In this document: one piece after another, positions 1 through 5,743 of the stretch
Layout: the number at the start of each line of letters is the position of its first letter
How positions within the stretch are numbered: position 1 is the first letter of the stretch
Origin: Desulfocapsa sp.
GTDB lineage: Bacteria > Desulfobacterota > Desulfobulbia > Desulfobulbales > Desulfocapsaceae
DNA: 5,743 nt
Reading direction: 5' to 3'
NCBI GenBank assembly: GCA_030638765.1
Contig: DAOWDZ010000210.1
Coordinates: 1 to 5,743 of the forward strand
Position numbers and translations under genes: made by a program
The notes under the pieces: generated by a model
What the model was told of the DNA's origin: nothing
Database searches by the model: none
What the model saw: only the letters and a program-made list of their open reading frames with translations

Positions 1-269
1 ACCATAACGAATTTAGGCATGAAAATAGCGCGCTCAGGATTCATGGTTAAGCTGGCATCGGCCTTGGTTGGCTTACAAACCTGCATCATATGAAGGTCAA
101 ATTCATCGGGTACGGTTCCACCATGCTCTCTGAAGGTTTTTTTCATATCCATCGTGTCATAATTATTGACAACGAAGGCATTTTTTTTCACAACATCAGC
201 AAAATCGGCAACAAACTGAGTCACACTTTTATCACTCTCTACACAATACAGATCTTCATTACGGTTCAT
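1..269 (-). CDS. DUF302-family protein, 3' part cut off by the window edge
   Basis: Reading the minus strand from the ATG at 269-267 gives an open frame of 89 full codons with no stop before the window edge, so the gene is partial at its C-terminus. The product begins MNRNEDLYCVESDK. Residues 17-89 resemble the DUF302 fold family: an amphipathic N-terminal helix (about 14-30), a segment with MDMKKTFREHGG (40-51), then MQVCKP (62-67) and NPERAIFMPKFVM (77-89), matching the family's usual Cys-Lys/Asn-Pro turn and 'NP...G/A.xMP' strand. No signal peptide or membrane segment is seen in the part present, so a cytoplasmic location is likely. The start is well supported by AAGGAGGA at 281-274, 4 bases upstream. 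The biochemical role of DUF302 proteins is not established, and I assign none. The gene is divergent from the kinase operon and may or may not share regulation with it. The family call is from recognition of the motif pattern, without a database search. Confidence 0.8.
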   Translation of the reverse strand, partial: MNRNEDLYCVESDKSVTQFVADFADVVKKNAFVVNNYDTMDMKKTFREHGGTVPDEFDLHMMQVCKPTKADASLTMNPERAIFMPKFVM

Positions 270-273
270 ACTG

Positions 274-281
274 TCCTCCTT
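274..281 (-). promoter_or_regulatory. Strong ribosome binding site for the DUF302 gene
   Basis: The minus strand reads AAGGAGGA here, a near-perfect anti-16S match, ending 4 bases before the ATG at 269. It fixes the start of the DUF302 gene and indicates efficient translation, in contrast to the first three plus-strand genes, which have no recognisable Shine-Dalgarno sequence. Confidence 0.85.
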
Positions 282-343
282 GGCAGGAATTTCAATTCTT
301 CTATATTTTTCCACCATTCTCCATGAATAGCAGGATTAATCAT

Positions 344-371
344 ATTATCGCACTAATGAGCATATGCACAA
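344..371 (-). promoter_or_regulatory. Possible sigma-70-type promoter for the DUF302 gene
   Basis: On the minus strand, TTGTGC (371-366) lies 16 bases upstream of GATAAT (349-344). GATAAT matches 5 of 6 positions of the -10 consensus and is preceded by TGC, giving an extended -10 element (TGn). The -35 match is weak (3 of 6). A start site near 337 would give a leader of roughly 70 bases. The -35 element falls inside the inverted repeat at 350-379. This is a pattern match in AT-rich DNA and could be chance. Confidence 0.3.
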
Positions 372-379
372 GGTAGTGC
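350..379. repeat. Inverted repeat GCACTA/TAGTGC around a GCATATGC palindrome
   Basis: GCACTA at 350-355 is the exact reverse complement of TAGTGC at 374-379, with an 18-base spacer. Inside the spacer lies the perfect 8-base palindrome GCATATGC (360-367), whose centre is offset by one base from that of the outer arms. The site overlaps the proposed -35 of the DUF302 promoter, where a dimeric repressor or activator could bind. The arms are only 6 bases, so chance is a real alternative. No known operator consensus is recognised. Confidence 0.35.
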
Positions 380-415
380 CGGCCCCTATCCCTGTCAAGA
401 GAAAATAACGTGAAA

Positions 416-445
416 TGGATTTAGGTTACAAAAATATCAAATCCA
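416..445. repeat. Inverted repeat TGGATTT/AAATCCA, possible operator
   Basis: TGGATTT at 416-422 is the exact reverse complement of AAATCCA at 439-445, separated by 16 bases. It does not extend inwards or outwards (A415/G446 and A423/C438 do not pair). It lies about 120 bases before the DUF4390 start and covers the weak candidate -35 hexamer at 426-431. A protein-binding site with about two helical turns between half-site centres is more plausible than an RNA hairpin, because the loop is long and AT-rich. It does not match a consensus I know. Confidence 0.35.
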
Positions 446-454
446 GAGTATTCT
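426..454 (+). promoter_or_regulatory. Weak candidate sigma-70-type promoter for the DUF4390-kinase-regulator operon
   Basis: TTACAA (426-431) and TATTCT (449-454) are separated by 17 bases. The matches to consensus are 3 of 6 and 4 of 6. If used, transcription would start near 461 and leave a leader of about 100 bases before the ATG at 565. It is the best-spaced pair I found on this strand in the region, but AT-rich DNA gives such matches easily. No correctly spaced GG-N10-GC sigma-54 element was seen on the plus strand here. Confidence 0.2.
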
Positions 455-564
455 AATGGACAGTACTTTAAGCAGACCATTGGAATTCAATGCCGGGAAT
501 CAGCCGAAACCATACAAAGATATTTTCTTTTTTTCGGTCCTAAAAACAATCAGCCCAGATACAT

Positions 565-1137
565 ATGCAGCGTTATTTTTTTCATATTACTATTCTCCTG
601 CTTTTTTTACTTTTCACAGGGAACAGCGCACTGGCCGACTCTTCCGGAAATGTGCAATTTAAAGACGTTACAGTCACCACTTCAAAAAGTCACCTACTAC
701 TCTTTGGTGTTTTAACAAACAACAATCCCAAGGAACTGGAACAGGCGTTACACAGTGGTATCCCGATGAAGTTTACATTTCTGGTTGAACTGCTCCAAAC
801 TAAAAACGGCTGGCTCGATGAAGAATTGATTACAATGAAGTTCAGCCATACTCTCAAATACAATTCACTTAAAGAAAACTATCAGCTGGAAATAGAAGAG
901 CAGAAGAATAGAAAATTTATTTATGCCAATCTTGCCGATGCTATGAAGATCATGAATGAGCTGAATGGCATCAAAGTTGTTAAACTTAAGGATTTATTAC
1001 CGGACAACGCCTACCAGTTACGTGTTAAAGCAGAACTATTCAAGAAAACACTCCCCATGAATATTCATTACCTTATTCCTTTTATATCCATGTGGGATCT
1101 TGAAACAGACTGGTTTACTATTGAGTTCACCTATTAA
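565..1137 (+). CDS. Exported DUF4390 domain protein
   Basis: The product has 190 residues. Residues 1-24 form a classical signal peptide: a short basic start (MQR), a hydrophobic core ITILLLFLLF (8-17) and a likely signal peptidase I site after SALA (21-24). The mature part of about 166 residues resembles the DUF4390 family. Recognisable blocks are GIPMKFTF (65-72), W83, LKYNSLKENYQL (97-108), YQLRVKAEL (150-158) and a C-terminal W-rich end with W177 and W183. There is no lipobox cysteine and no second membrane span, so the mature protein should be soluble in the periplasm, or loosely membrane-attached. In several Desulfobacterota this family is, to my knowledge, encoded just before an NtrY-like kinase, as here, which suggests an accessory role at the kinase's outer face; that is inference. 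The start at 565 is the first ATG after an in-frame stop at 541-543, and it lacks a clear ribosome binding site. The molecular function is unknown. Confidence 0.8.
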   Translation: MQRYFFHITILLLFLLFTGNSALADSSGNVQFKDVTVTTSKSHLLLFGVLTNNNPKELEQALHSGIPMKFTFLVELLQTKNGWLDEELITMKFSHTLKYNSLKENYQLEIEEQKNRKFIYANLADAMKIMNELNGIKVVKLKDLLPDNAYQLRVKAELFKKTLPMNIHYLIPFISMWDLETDWFTIEFTY

Positions 1138-1155
1138 TTAACCAGTAAAATTGCC

Positions 1156-3417
1156 GTGGACAATTCGACTAAAAACAGTGACGAATATTTTGAGCATCAG
1201 CACCTGAGCAAACCACCGCTCACCAAAGCTCAGCGTAAAAAGAAAAAACTGCTGATCAGATGGGTTATAGTCCTCTGTCTTGGACTTATCCCACTGTTCA
1301 TATGGCTTGAACGATCTTTACTAAATGCCGAGGTGACGTTTCCTGTTTCCAGCGATATCCTGATTTTTGGAATTATCAACATTAATGTCATTCTTGTTCT
1401 TCTTATGTTTTTTCTGGTTCTGCGCAACCTTGCAGAGCTTTTTTTTGAAAGTAGACAGAATATACTCGGATCTAAATTAAAGAGTAAACTGGTTATCTCT
1501 TTTATTTCGCTCTCACTTATCCCAACAATTCTTCTCTTTTTCGTTTCTCTTCAATTTGTTTCCACCAGTATGGACTATTGGTTTAATACCAATATAGAGA
1601 TTTCCCTCAAAAACTCCCTGGATCTTGCGAAATCATATATCAATGAAACAAAGGAAGAAGTAGATATTCTGGGAAAAACTGTAGAACAGAAAGTGTACCT
1701 TTCCAATGACACATTAGAAAACAATCTTGAACAAATTCACAGGACTTATGATACTAGAAATGCACTAAGTTTTTCTATTATCAGCGATCAACGCAATAAA
1801 ATCTTCACAGTTTCCTCGCCTCTTCTCAGCAGCCAGCAAATGCCATCAATTCCCTCTGAAACATTAGACCGTATATCAAATAATAATCAGAAAGAAATTA
1901 TAACGCAGGAATCAGCAGTGGGAGATCTTGTGCGCAGAGTAAATCGCATACAACTCCACAGGGCACCCTCAGAAGAAATATTTCTTATTACAACTCTGCT
2001 CATAAAAAAAGAGCAACTTGATCGTCTCCACTTTATATCCAAAGGAATCGAAGATTATCAGCAACTGAATTACCTCAAAGATCCTTTCAAATTCTGGATC
2101 CTTATAATCCTTCTCATTGTAACACTGCTCATCATTTTTTCCGCTATCTGGTTTGGTTTATACATCGCAAGAAGTATTACAGGGCCGCTAGATAAGGTTG
2201 CCATGGCCACAAGACGTGTTGCCGATGGCGACCTTGATTTCATACTGGAGAAAGAATCAAACGATGAGATGGGCCTGCTCGTCGACTCCTTCAACACAAT
2301 GACCTCGAATCTCAATGCCAGTAACGCAAAGCTTGCTGATGCCCATCAAGCTCTTCAGAAAAGTTCGACGGAGTCAGACGACAGAAGACGATACACTGAA
2401 ATCATACTACAAAATGTCGAAGCCGGTGTTATTTCACTGGATGACACAGGGGGAATCACCACCATAAACCGTTTTGCAGAAAAGCTTTTGAATATCAATG
2501 CAGAATTTTTTCTTGGCCGTAATTTCACTCAGGTTCTCCCTCCTGAGCATGCTGCAATTATTGACGAATTTATCACAGAAATAACCATCACAGGAAAATC
2601 GTCCGTTCGACAACATCTGAAACTTTCTGTTTTAAAACAAAATTTTTCCCTCTTTGTGACGTTTACCCGTCTTGAAAACGAAGAGGGACAGCCCCTGGGA
2701 TTTGTACTTGTCTTTGCCAACCTGACAGAACTTGAGAAAATGCAGCGCATGGCCGCCTGGCGTGAGGTCGCCAGACGTATTGCCCATGAGATCAAAAACC
2801 CCCTTACTCCCATACAATTATCAGCCCAACGATTACGCAGGCGCTATCCTGAGATCCTCAAAGAGGATAATTCTATTTTTGGTCAATGTACAAACACCAT
2901 TATCAAACAGGTTGATGAGATCAAACTGCTGGTCAGTGAATTCTCACAATTTGCCAGAATGCCAAAGATTAATCTGGCACCTGCCGATATTACAGCAATG
3001 ATAAATGAAACACTGTTTTTGTACAAACAGGCTCATGGAGAAATCACATTTACTGTTAAATGCAAAGACATCATCCCAACATTCAATTTTGACATTGAAC
3101 AGATGAAACGCTGCTTTATTAACCTCTTTGACAATGCTGTTGCAGTTTTACCAGAGGGCGGTACAATAGACACTTTCCTTTTTCTTGGTGACGACAAGGA
3201 GAATATCTTTATACAGGTTTGTGACTCCGGTCCAGGTATTACCGAGGACGATAAGCTCAGGCTTTTTGAACCCTATTTTTCCACAAAAAAGACAGGCACC
3301 GGCCTGGGACTTGCCATTGTTTCAACCATTATTTCTGATCACAACGGCTATGTGAGAGTGCAGAACAACACTCCCCACGGCACTATATTTACCATTGAGT
3401 TACCATTAAAAAAATAA
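1156..3417 (+). CDS. ntrY: NtrY-like membrane sensor histidine kinase
   Basis: The 753-residue product fits NtrY-type kinases in length and domain order. A basic cytoplasmic N-terminus (KAQRKKKK, 24-31) precedes membrane spans at about 33-51, 66-90 and 110-135. Then come an extracytoplasmic region (about 137-311), a fourth span (about 313-336), HAMP (about 337-389), PAS (about 411-525), a dimerisation/phosphoacceptor domain and an HATPase domain. The H-box is RIAHEIKNPLTP with His544. The N-box has Asn656 and Asn660, G1 is DSGPGI (690-695), the F-box is FEPYF (704-708) and G2 is GTGLGLA (714-720). All residues needed for autophosphorylation appear present. The likely partner is the adjacent sigma-54 regulator. 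The start is GTG, 18 bases after the DUF4390 stop, with no clear Shine-Dalgarno sequence; the next in-frame Met lies inside the second membrane span, so a later ATG is unlikely. The NtrY name reflects architecture. The sensed signal need not be nitrogen. Confidence 0.9.
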   Translation: MDNSTKNSDEYFEHQHLSKPPLTKAQRKKKKLLIRWVIVLCLGLIPLFIWLERSLLNAEVTFPVSSDILIFGIININVILVLLMFFLVLRNLAELFFESRQNILGSKLKSKLVISFISLSLIPTILLFFVSLQFVSTSMDYWFNTNIEISLKNSLDLAKSYINETKEEVDILGKTVEQKVYLSNDTLENNLEQIHRTYDTRNALSFSIISDQRNKIFTVSSPLLSSQQMPSIPSETLDRISNNNQKEIITQESAVGDLVRRVNRIQLHRAPSEEIFLITTLLIKKEQLDRLHFISKGIEDYQQLNYLKDPFKFWILIILLIVTLLIIFSAIWFGLYIARSITGPLDKVAMATRRVADGDLDFILEKESNDEMGLLVDSFNTMTSNLNASNAKLADAHQALQKSSTESDDRRRYTEIILQNVEAGVISLDDTGGITTINRFAEKLLNINAEFFLGRNFTQVLPPEHAAIIDEFITEITITGKSSVRQHLKLSVLKQNFSLFVTFTRLENEEGQPLGFVLVFANLTELEKMQRMAAWREVARRIAHEIKNPLTPIQLSAQRLRRRYPEILKEDNSIFGQCTNTIIKQVDEIKLLVSEFSQFARMPKINLAPADITAMINETLFLYKQAHGEITFTVKCKDIIPTFNFDIEQMKRCFINLFDNAVAVLPEGGTIDTFLFLGDDKENIFIQVCDSGPGITEDDKLRLFEPYFSTKKTGTGLGLAIVSTIISDHNGYVRVQNNTPHGTIFTIELPLKK

Positions 3418-3441
3418 AGCTCCTCCAAGTACGACTTAGTT

Positions 3442-4812
3442 ATGGCTAAACAAATTCTCATTATAGATGATGAAGCATCCATTCGGGAAACTCTTTCCGG
3501 TATCCTTGAGGACGAAGGCTTTACTGCTCTTTCAGCACCTTCTGCCGAAGAGGGAATTGCCATCCTTGAAGAAAATACCATCGACCTAGTACTTCTCGAT
3601 ATCTGGCTTGGTGATAATATGGATGGCTTAACCGCTCTTGAAAAAATAAAAGAAATCCATTCACTCCCCGTAATTATGATTTCCGGCCATGGAACCATCG
3701 AGACAGCGGTTCAAGCCACGCGTAAAGGAGCGTTTGACTTTGTCGAGAAGCCCCTCTCCTACGACAAAATCATCCTGGCAATTACCAACGGTCTTCGTTT
3801 TGCTCAACTGGAAAAAGATAATAAAATTCTCCGTGACCAGACGGATAAAGTGGTTAAAATAACGGGAGAATCAACTGTAATTAACAACTTACGTGAACAG
3901 ATAAAACGTGTTGCCCCAACCGATGCCTGGGTGCTTATCCGTGGTGACCATGGTACCGGTAAAGAACTTGTTGCTCAATCCATCCACCGTCATTCCGCAA
4001 TGTCTGATCACCCCATGATTGAAGTGAACTGTGCCGCAATCCCTGATGAACTCATAGAATCTGAACTTTTTGGACATGAAAAAGGTTCTTTCACAGGAGC
4101 CCACACCTCTAAGCGCGGTAAATTCGATCAGGCCGATGGCGGTATTCTCTTTCTCGATGAAATCGGCGACATGAGTTTAAAAACGCAGGCAAAAATACTG
4201 AGAATCCTTCAGGAACAAAAGTTTGAACGTGTCGGTGGCCATAAAACGATATCTGTAAATGTGCGGGTGCTTGCGGCAACGAACAAAAATCTGGAAGTAG
4301 AAATTGAACAGGGTAACTTTCGGGCAGATCTTTTCTGGAGGCTCAACGTGGTTCCCATTACTGTCCCTTCACTCCACGAGCGCTTATCAGATATCCCGCT
4401 CCTCGTAACGGATCTCATGCAAAACCTTGTAAGTCGAGGCTTTGGTCAAAAAACATTCTCAGAGAGTGCCTTTAAAGTCATGATGCAACATTCATGGCCG
4501 GGAAATGTTCGGGAACTGAGGAATTTCATTGAACGCATGGCAATTATGTGCCCTGCTGACACCATAACCGATGAAGACATATCTCTTTTCCTCAATCCCA
4601 CAATGGCCATAACGGCTCCTGCAAACGGCACAGAAGGCATGCGTCCCTACGGAGTTTCAAACTTTAAAGAAGCAAAAAAGTATTTTGAAAAAGAATACCT
4701 GCAGCAAAAGCTTGACGAAAACAATGGCAACGTTTCACAAACCGCCGAGCAGGTGGGTATGGAACGTAGCCATCTCCATAAAAAACTAAAATCACTACAA
4801 ATTTCAAATTAG
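3442..4812 (+). CDS. ntrX: NtrX/NtrC-family sigma-54-dependent response regulator
   Basis: The 456-residue product is a complete three-domain enhancer-binding protein. The receiver domain (about 3-117) has the acidic pair Asp9/Asp10, phosphoacceptor Asp53, Ser81 and Lys103 in EKP. The AAA+ domain (about 141-368) has Walker A GDHGTGKE (168-175), the sigma-54 contact loop GSFTGA (215-220), Walker B ILFLDE (235-240), a likely arginine finger Arg294 in [11 protein letters not shown], and the sensor II motif WPGNVREL (352-359). The Fis-type HTH (about 424-454) contains [20 protein letters not shown]. Once phosphorylated, presumably by the kinase encoded 24 bases upstream, it should oligomerise and drive ATP-dependent opening at sigma-54 promoters. 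The HTH end ([10 protein letters not shown]) resembles NtrX, but the name rests on similarity and pairing with an NtrY-like kinase. Two motif variations are visible: Ser for Ala in the GAFTGA loop, and Asp-His for the usual Glu-Ser in Walker A. No clear Shine-Dalgarno sequence precedes the ATG. Confidence 0.92.
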   Translation: MAKQILIIDDEASIRETLSGILEDEGFTALSAPSAEEGIAILEENTIDLVLLDIWLGDNMDGLTALEKIKEIHSLPVIMISGHGTIETAVQATRKGAFDFVEKPLSYDKIILAITNGLRFAQLEKDNKILRDQTDKVVKITGESTVINNLREQIKRVAPTDAWVLIRGDHGTGKELVAQSIHRHSAMSDHPMIEVNCAAIPDELIESELFGHEKGSFTGAHTSKRGKFDQADGGILFLDEIGDMSLKTQAKILRILQEQKFERVGGHKTISVNVRVLAATNKNLEVEIEQGNFRADLFWRLNVVPITVPSLHERLSDIPLLVTDLMQNLVSRGFGQKTFSESAFKVMMQHSWPGNVRELRNFIERMAIMCPADTITDEDISLFLNPTMAITAPANGTEGMRPYGVSNFKEAKKYFEKEYLQQKLDENNGNVSQTAEQVGMERSHLHKKLKSLQISN

Positions 4813-4815
4813 GAG
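4811..4815 (+). promoter_or_regulatory. hemB ribosome binding site overlapping the regulator stop codon
   Basis: AGGAG at 4811-4815 shares its first two bases with the TAG stop codon (4810-4812) of the upstream regulator and sits 7 bases before the hemB ATG at 4823. This is ideal spacing, fixes the hemB start and would allow ribosomes finishing the regulator to reinitiate on hemB. Confidence 0.8.
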
Positions 4816-4822
4816 TTCTCTA

Positions 4823-5743
4823 ATGGTCTTCCCTGAATATCGTCCCCGCCGTCTGCGTAAAAATGAAAATATGCGCGCCTTGATCCGTGAGACACAACTC
4901 TCACCATCTCAGTTTGTATATCCTGTTTTTATTGCTCCTGGCAAAAACAAACGTGAAGAAATCTCATCCATGCCGGGTGTTTTCCGATTAAGCGTTGACC
5001 AGTTACAAAGAGAAGCACAGGAGTGCATGGAATTAGGGGTAAACTCCATGATTCTATTTGGTCTTCCCGAGAAGAAAGACGCCATGGGGAGTGGCGCCCA
5101 TGCCAAAGACGGTATTATTCAACGTGGAATCAGAGAATTAAAAAATAAGGCGCCTGAACTCACTATTATCACCGATGTCTGTCTCTGTGAATACACCGAT
5201 CACGGTCATTGCGGATGCCTCATTGGCGATACCGTGGACAATGACGCCACACTCGAGATTCTTGCCAAAACAGCTCTTTCACATGCCCAGGCAGGTGCCG
5301 ACATGGTCGCTCCTTCAGATATGATGGATGGACGCGTTGCCGAAATTAGGGCATCACTTGATGAACACAATTATGAGATGATTCCTATCATGTCATATGC
5401 TGTAAAATATGCCTCCGCATTCTATGGCCCGTTTCGTGACGCTGCAGACTGTGCGCCACAGTTTGGTGACCGCAGAAGTTATCAGATGGATCCTGCCAAT
5501 ACGCGTGAAGCATTGCGTGAGGCCACACTCGACGTGGATGAAGGTGCAGATATACTCATGGTTAAACCCGCCGTTGCCTATCTTGACATTATCAGCCGTT
5601 TAAAGGATGAGTTTGATCTTCCCATTGCCGCCTATCATGTAAGTGGGGAATATGCCATGATCAAAGCCGCAGCAGAGAAAGGATGGATCGACGGTGACAA
5701 AGTAATGGCTGAGACACTGCTCTCCATCAAACGAGCCGGTGCT
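4823..5743 (+). CDS. hemB: Porphobilinogen synthase (delta-aminolevulinate dehydratase), 3' end cut off
   Basis: HemB condenses two 5-aminolevulinate molecules to porphobilinogen, the first common step to siroheme, haem and corrinoids, in the cytoplasm as an oligomer. The open frame holds 307 codons up to the window edge. The family is usually about 320-330 residues, so only the last 15-20 residues are missing. The active-site lysines are Lys195 in [15 protein letters not shown] and the Schiff-base Lys248 in ILMVKPA. The catalytic metal site [14 protein letters not shown] (118-131) has Cys120, Cys122 and Cys130, marking the zinc-dependent class rather than the Asp-rich magnesium-only class. 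Also typical are YRPRRLR (6-12), YPVF (33-36), the AMGSGA stretch (87-92), [11 protein letters not shown] (161-171), [11 protein letters not shown] (216-226) and YHVSGEYAM (271-279). It lies 10 bases after the regulator and shares its direction, so co-transcription is likely. Nothing looks degraded. In sulfate reducers the product often feeds the siroheme-dependent haem route, but no such gene is visible here. Confidence 0.97.
   Translation, partial: MVFPEYRPRRLRKNENMRALIRETQLSPSQFVYPVFIAPGKNKREEISSMPGVFRLSVDQLQREAQECMELGVNSMILFGLPEKKDAMGSGAHAKDGIIQRGIRELKNKAPELTIITDVCLCEYTDHGHCGCLIGDTVDNDATLEILAKTALSHAQAGADMVAPSDMMDGRVAEIRASLDEHNYEMIPIMSYAVKYASAFYGPFRDAADCAPQFGDRRSYQMDPANTREALREATLDVDEGADILMVKPAVAYLDIISRLKDEFDLPIAAYHVSGEYAMIKAAAEKGWIDGDKVMAETLLSIKRAGA

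Larger units (their letters stand above)
270..564. other. Divergent non-coding regulatory region
   Basis: This stretch of about 295 bases separates the minus-strand DUF302 gene from the plus-strand DUF4390 gene, so promoters for both should lie here. It is AT-rich, holds no convincing gene, and contains two spaced inverted repeats (350-379 and 416-445) listed separately. There is also a small one, CATTG at 478-482 and CAATG at 488-492 around GAATT. No hairpin followed by a T-run that would be a terminator for either direction was seen. A T-rich tract at 521-535 lies just before the DUF4390 start but has no stem in front of it. Confidence 0.6.

Noticed and set aside
90..326. Plus-strand open frame of 78 codons opposite the DUF302 gene
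   Set aside because: It is antisense to the DUF302 coding sequence, which has a strong ribosome binding site and family motifs. The plus-strand product has no recognisable features.
366..380. Sigma-54-like element on the minus strand (GGCAC followed by TGTGCA) upstream of the DUF302 gene
   Set aside because: The GG and GC dinucleotides are separated by 11 bases rather than the required 10, and the -24 element is CGGCAC rather than TGGCAC. Spacing is strict for sigma-54, so I do not call it, although a start-site map would settle it.
521..535. T-rich tract resembling the tail of an intrinsic terminator
   Set aside because: No GC-rich stem precedes it. It lies immediately before the DUF4390 start, where a terminator would make little sense.
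456..662. Plus-strand open frame of 68 codons overlapping the start of the DUF4390 gene
   Set aside because: It has no ribosome binding site, low-complexity aromatic-rich composition, no recognisable domain, and overlaps by about 100 bases a gene with a clear signal peptide and family match.
2070..2817. Several minus-strand and alternative-frame open frames within the kinase gene
   Set aside because: All overlap the conserved HAMP, PAS and phosphoacceptor coding regions, lack ribosome binding sites and have no recognisable domains.
3348..3698. Minus-strand open frame of 116 codons across the kinase-regulator junction
   Set aside because: It lies antisense to the end of the kinase gene and the conserved receiver domain, has serine/arginine-rich composition typical of shadow frames, and shows no domain.
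1..5743. Mobile elements, CRISPR arrays, tRNA or rRNA genes, phage or defence genes
   Set aside because: No direct repeat arrays, transposase motifs, tRNA-like cloverleaf or rRNA sequence was recognised. Almost all of the window is explained by five ordinary genes and one intergenic region.

Overview
The window reads as a stretch of bacterial chromosome, most likely from Desulfobacterota (former Deltaproteobacteria, perhaps the Desulfobulbales). That is an inference from gene content and order (a DUF4390 protein, then an NtrY-like kinase, then an NtrX-like sigma-54 regulator, then hemB) and from moderately AT-leaning base composition judged by eye. No taxonomic marker such as rRNA is present.

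Layout: (1) 1-269, minus strand, is the 5' part of a DUF302-family gene that runs off the left edge. (2) 270-564 is a divergent non-coding region with two inverted repeats and weak promoter-like hexamers. (3) 565-1137, plus strand, encodes a small exported DUF4390 protein. (4) 1156-3417 encodes a membrane-bound NtrY-like sensor histidine kinase that starts with GTG. (5) 3442-4812 encodes an NtrX/NtrC-like response regulator with receiver, sigma-54 AAA+ and Fis-type HTH domains. (6) 4823-5743 is hemB (porphobilinogen synthase), cut by the right edge after 307 codons.

The four plus-strand genes are separated by only 18, 24 and 10 bases, with no visible terminator, so they probably form one operon. 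A plausible working model is that the exported DUF4390 protein acts at the same cell face as the kinase's large extracytoplasmic loop. The kinase would phosphorylate Asp53 of the regulator, which then activates sigma-54 promoters elsewhere. hemB is translated from its own good Shine-Dalgarno sequence, which overlaps the regulator's stop codon, so tetrapyrrole synthesis may be co-transcribed with the signalling genes. The signal and the target genes cannot be read from this window.

I see no mobile element, CRISPR array, tRNA, rRNA or phage signature. The main point of novelty is the uncharacterised DUF4390 partner of the two-component pair and its linkage to hemB. The rest is standard family content with a few residue-level variations.
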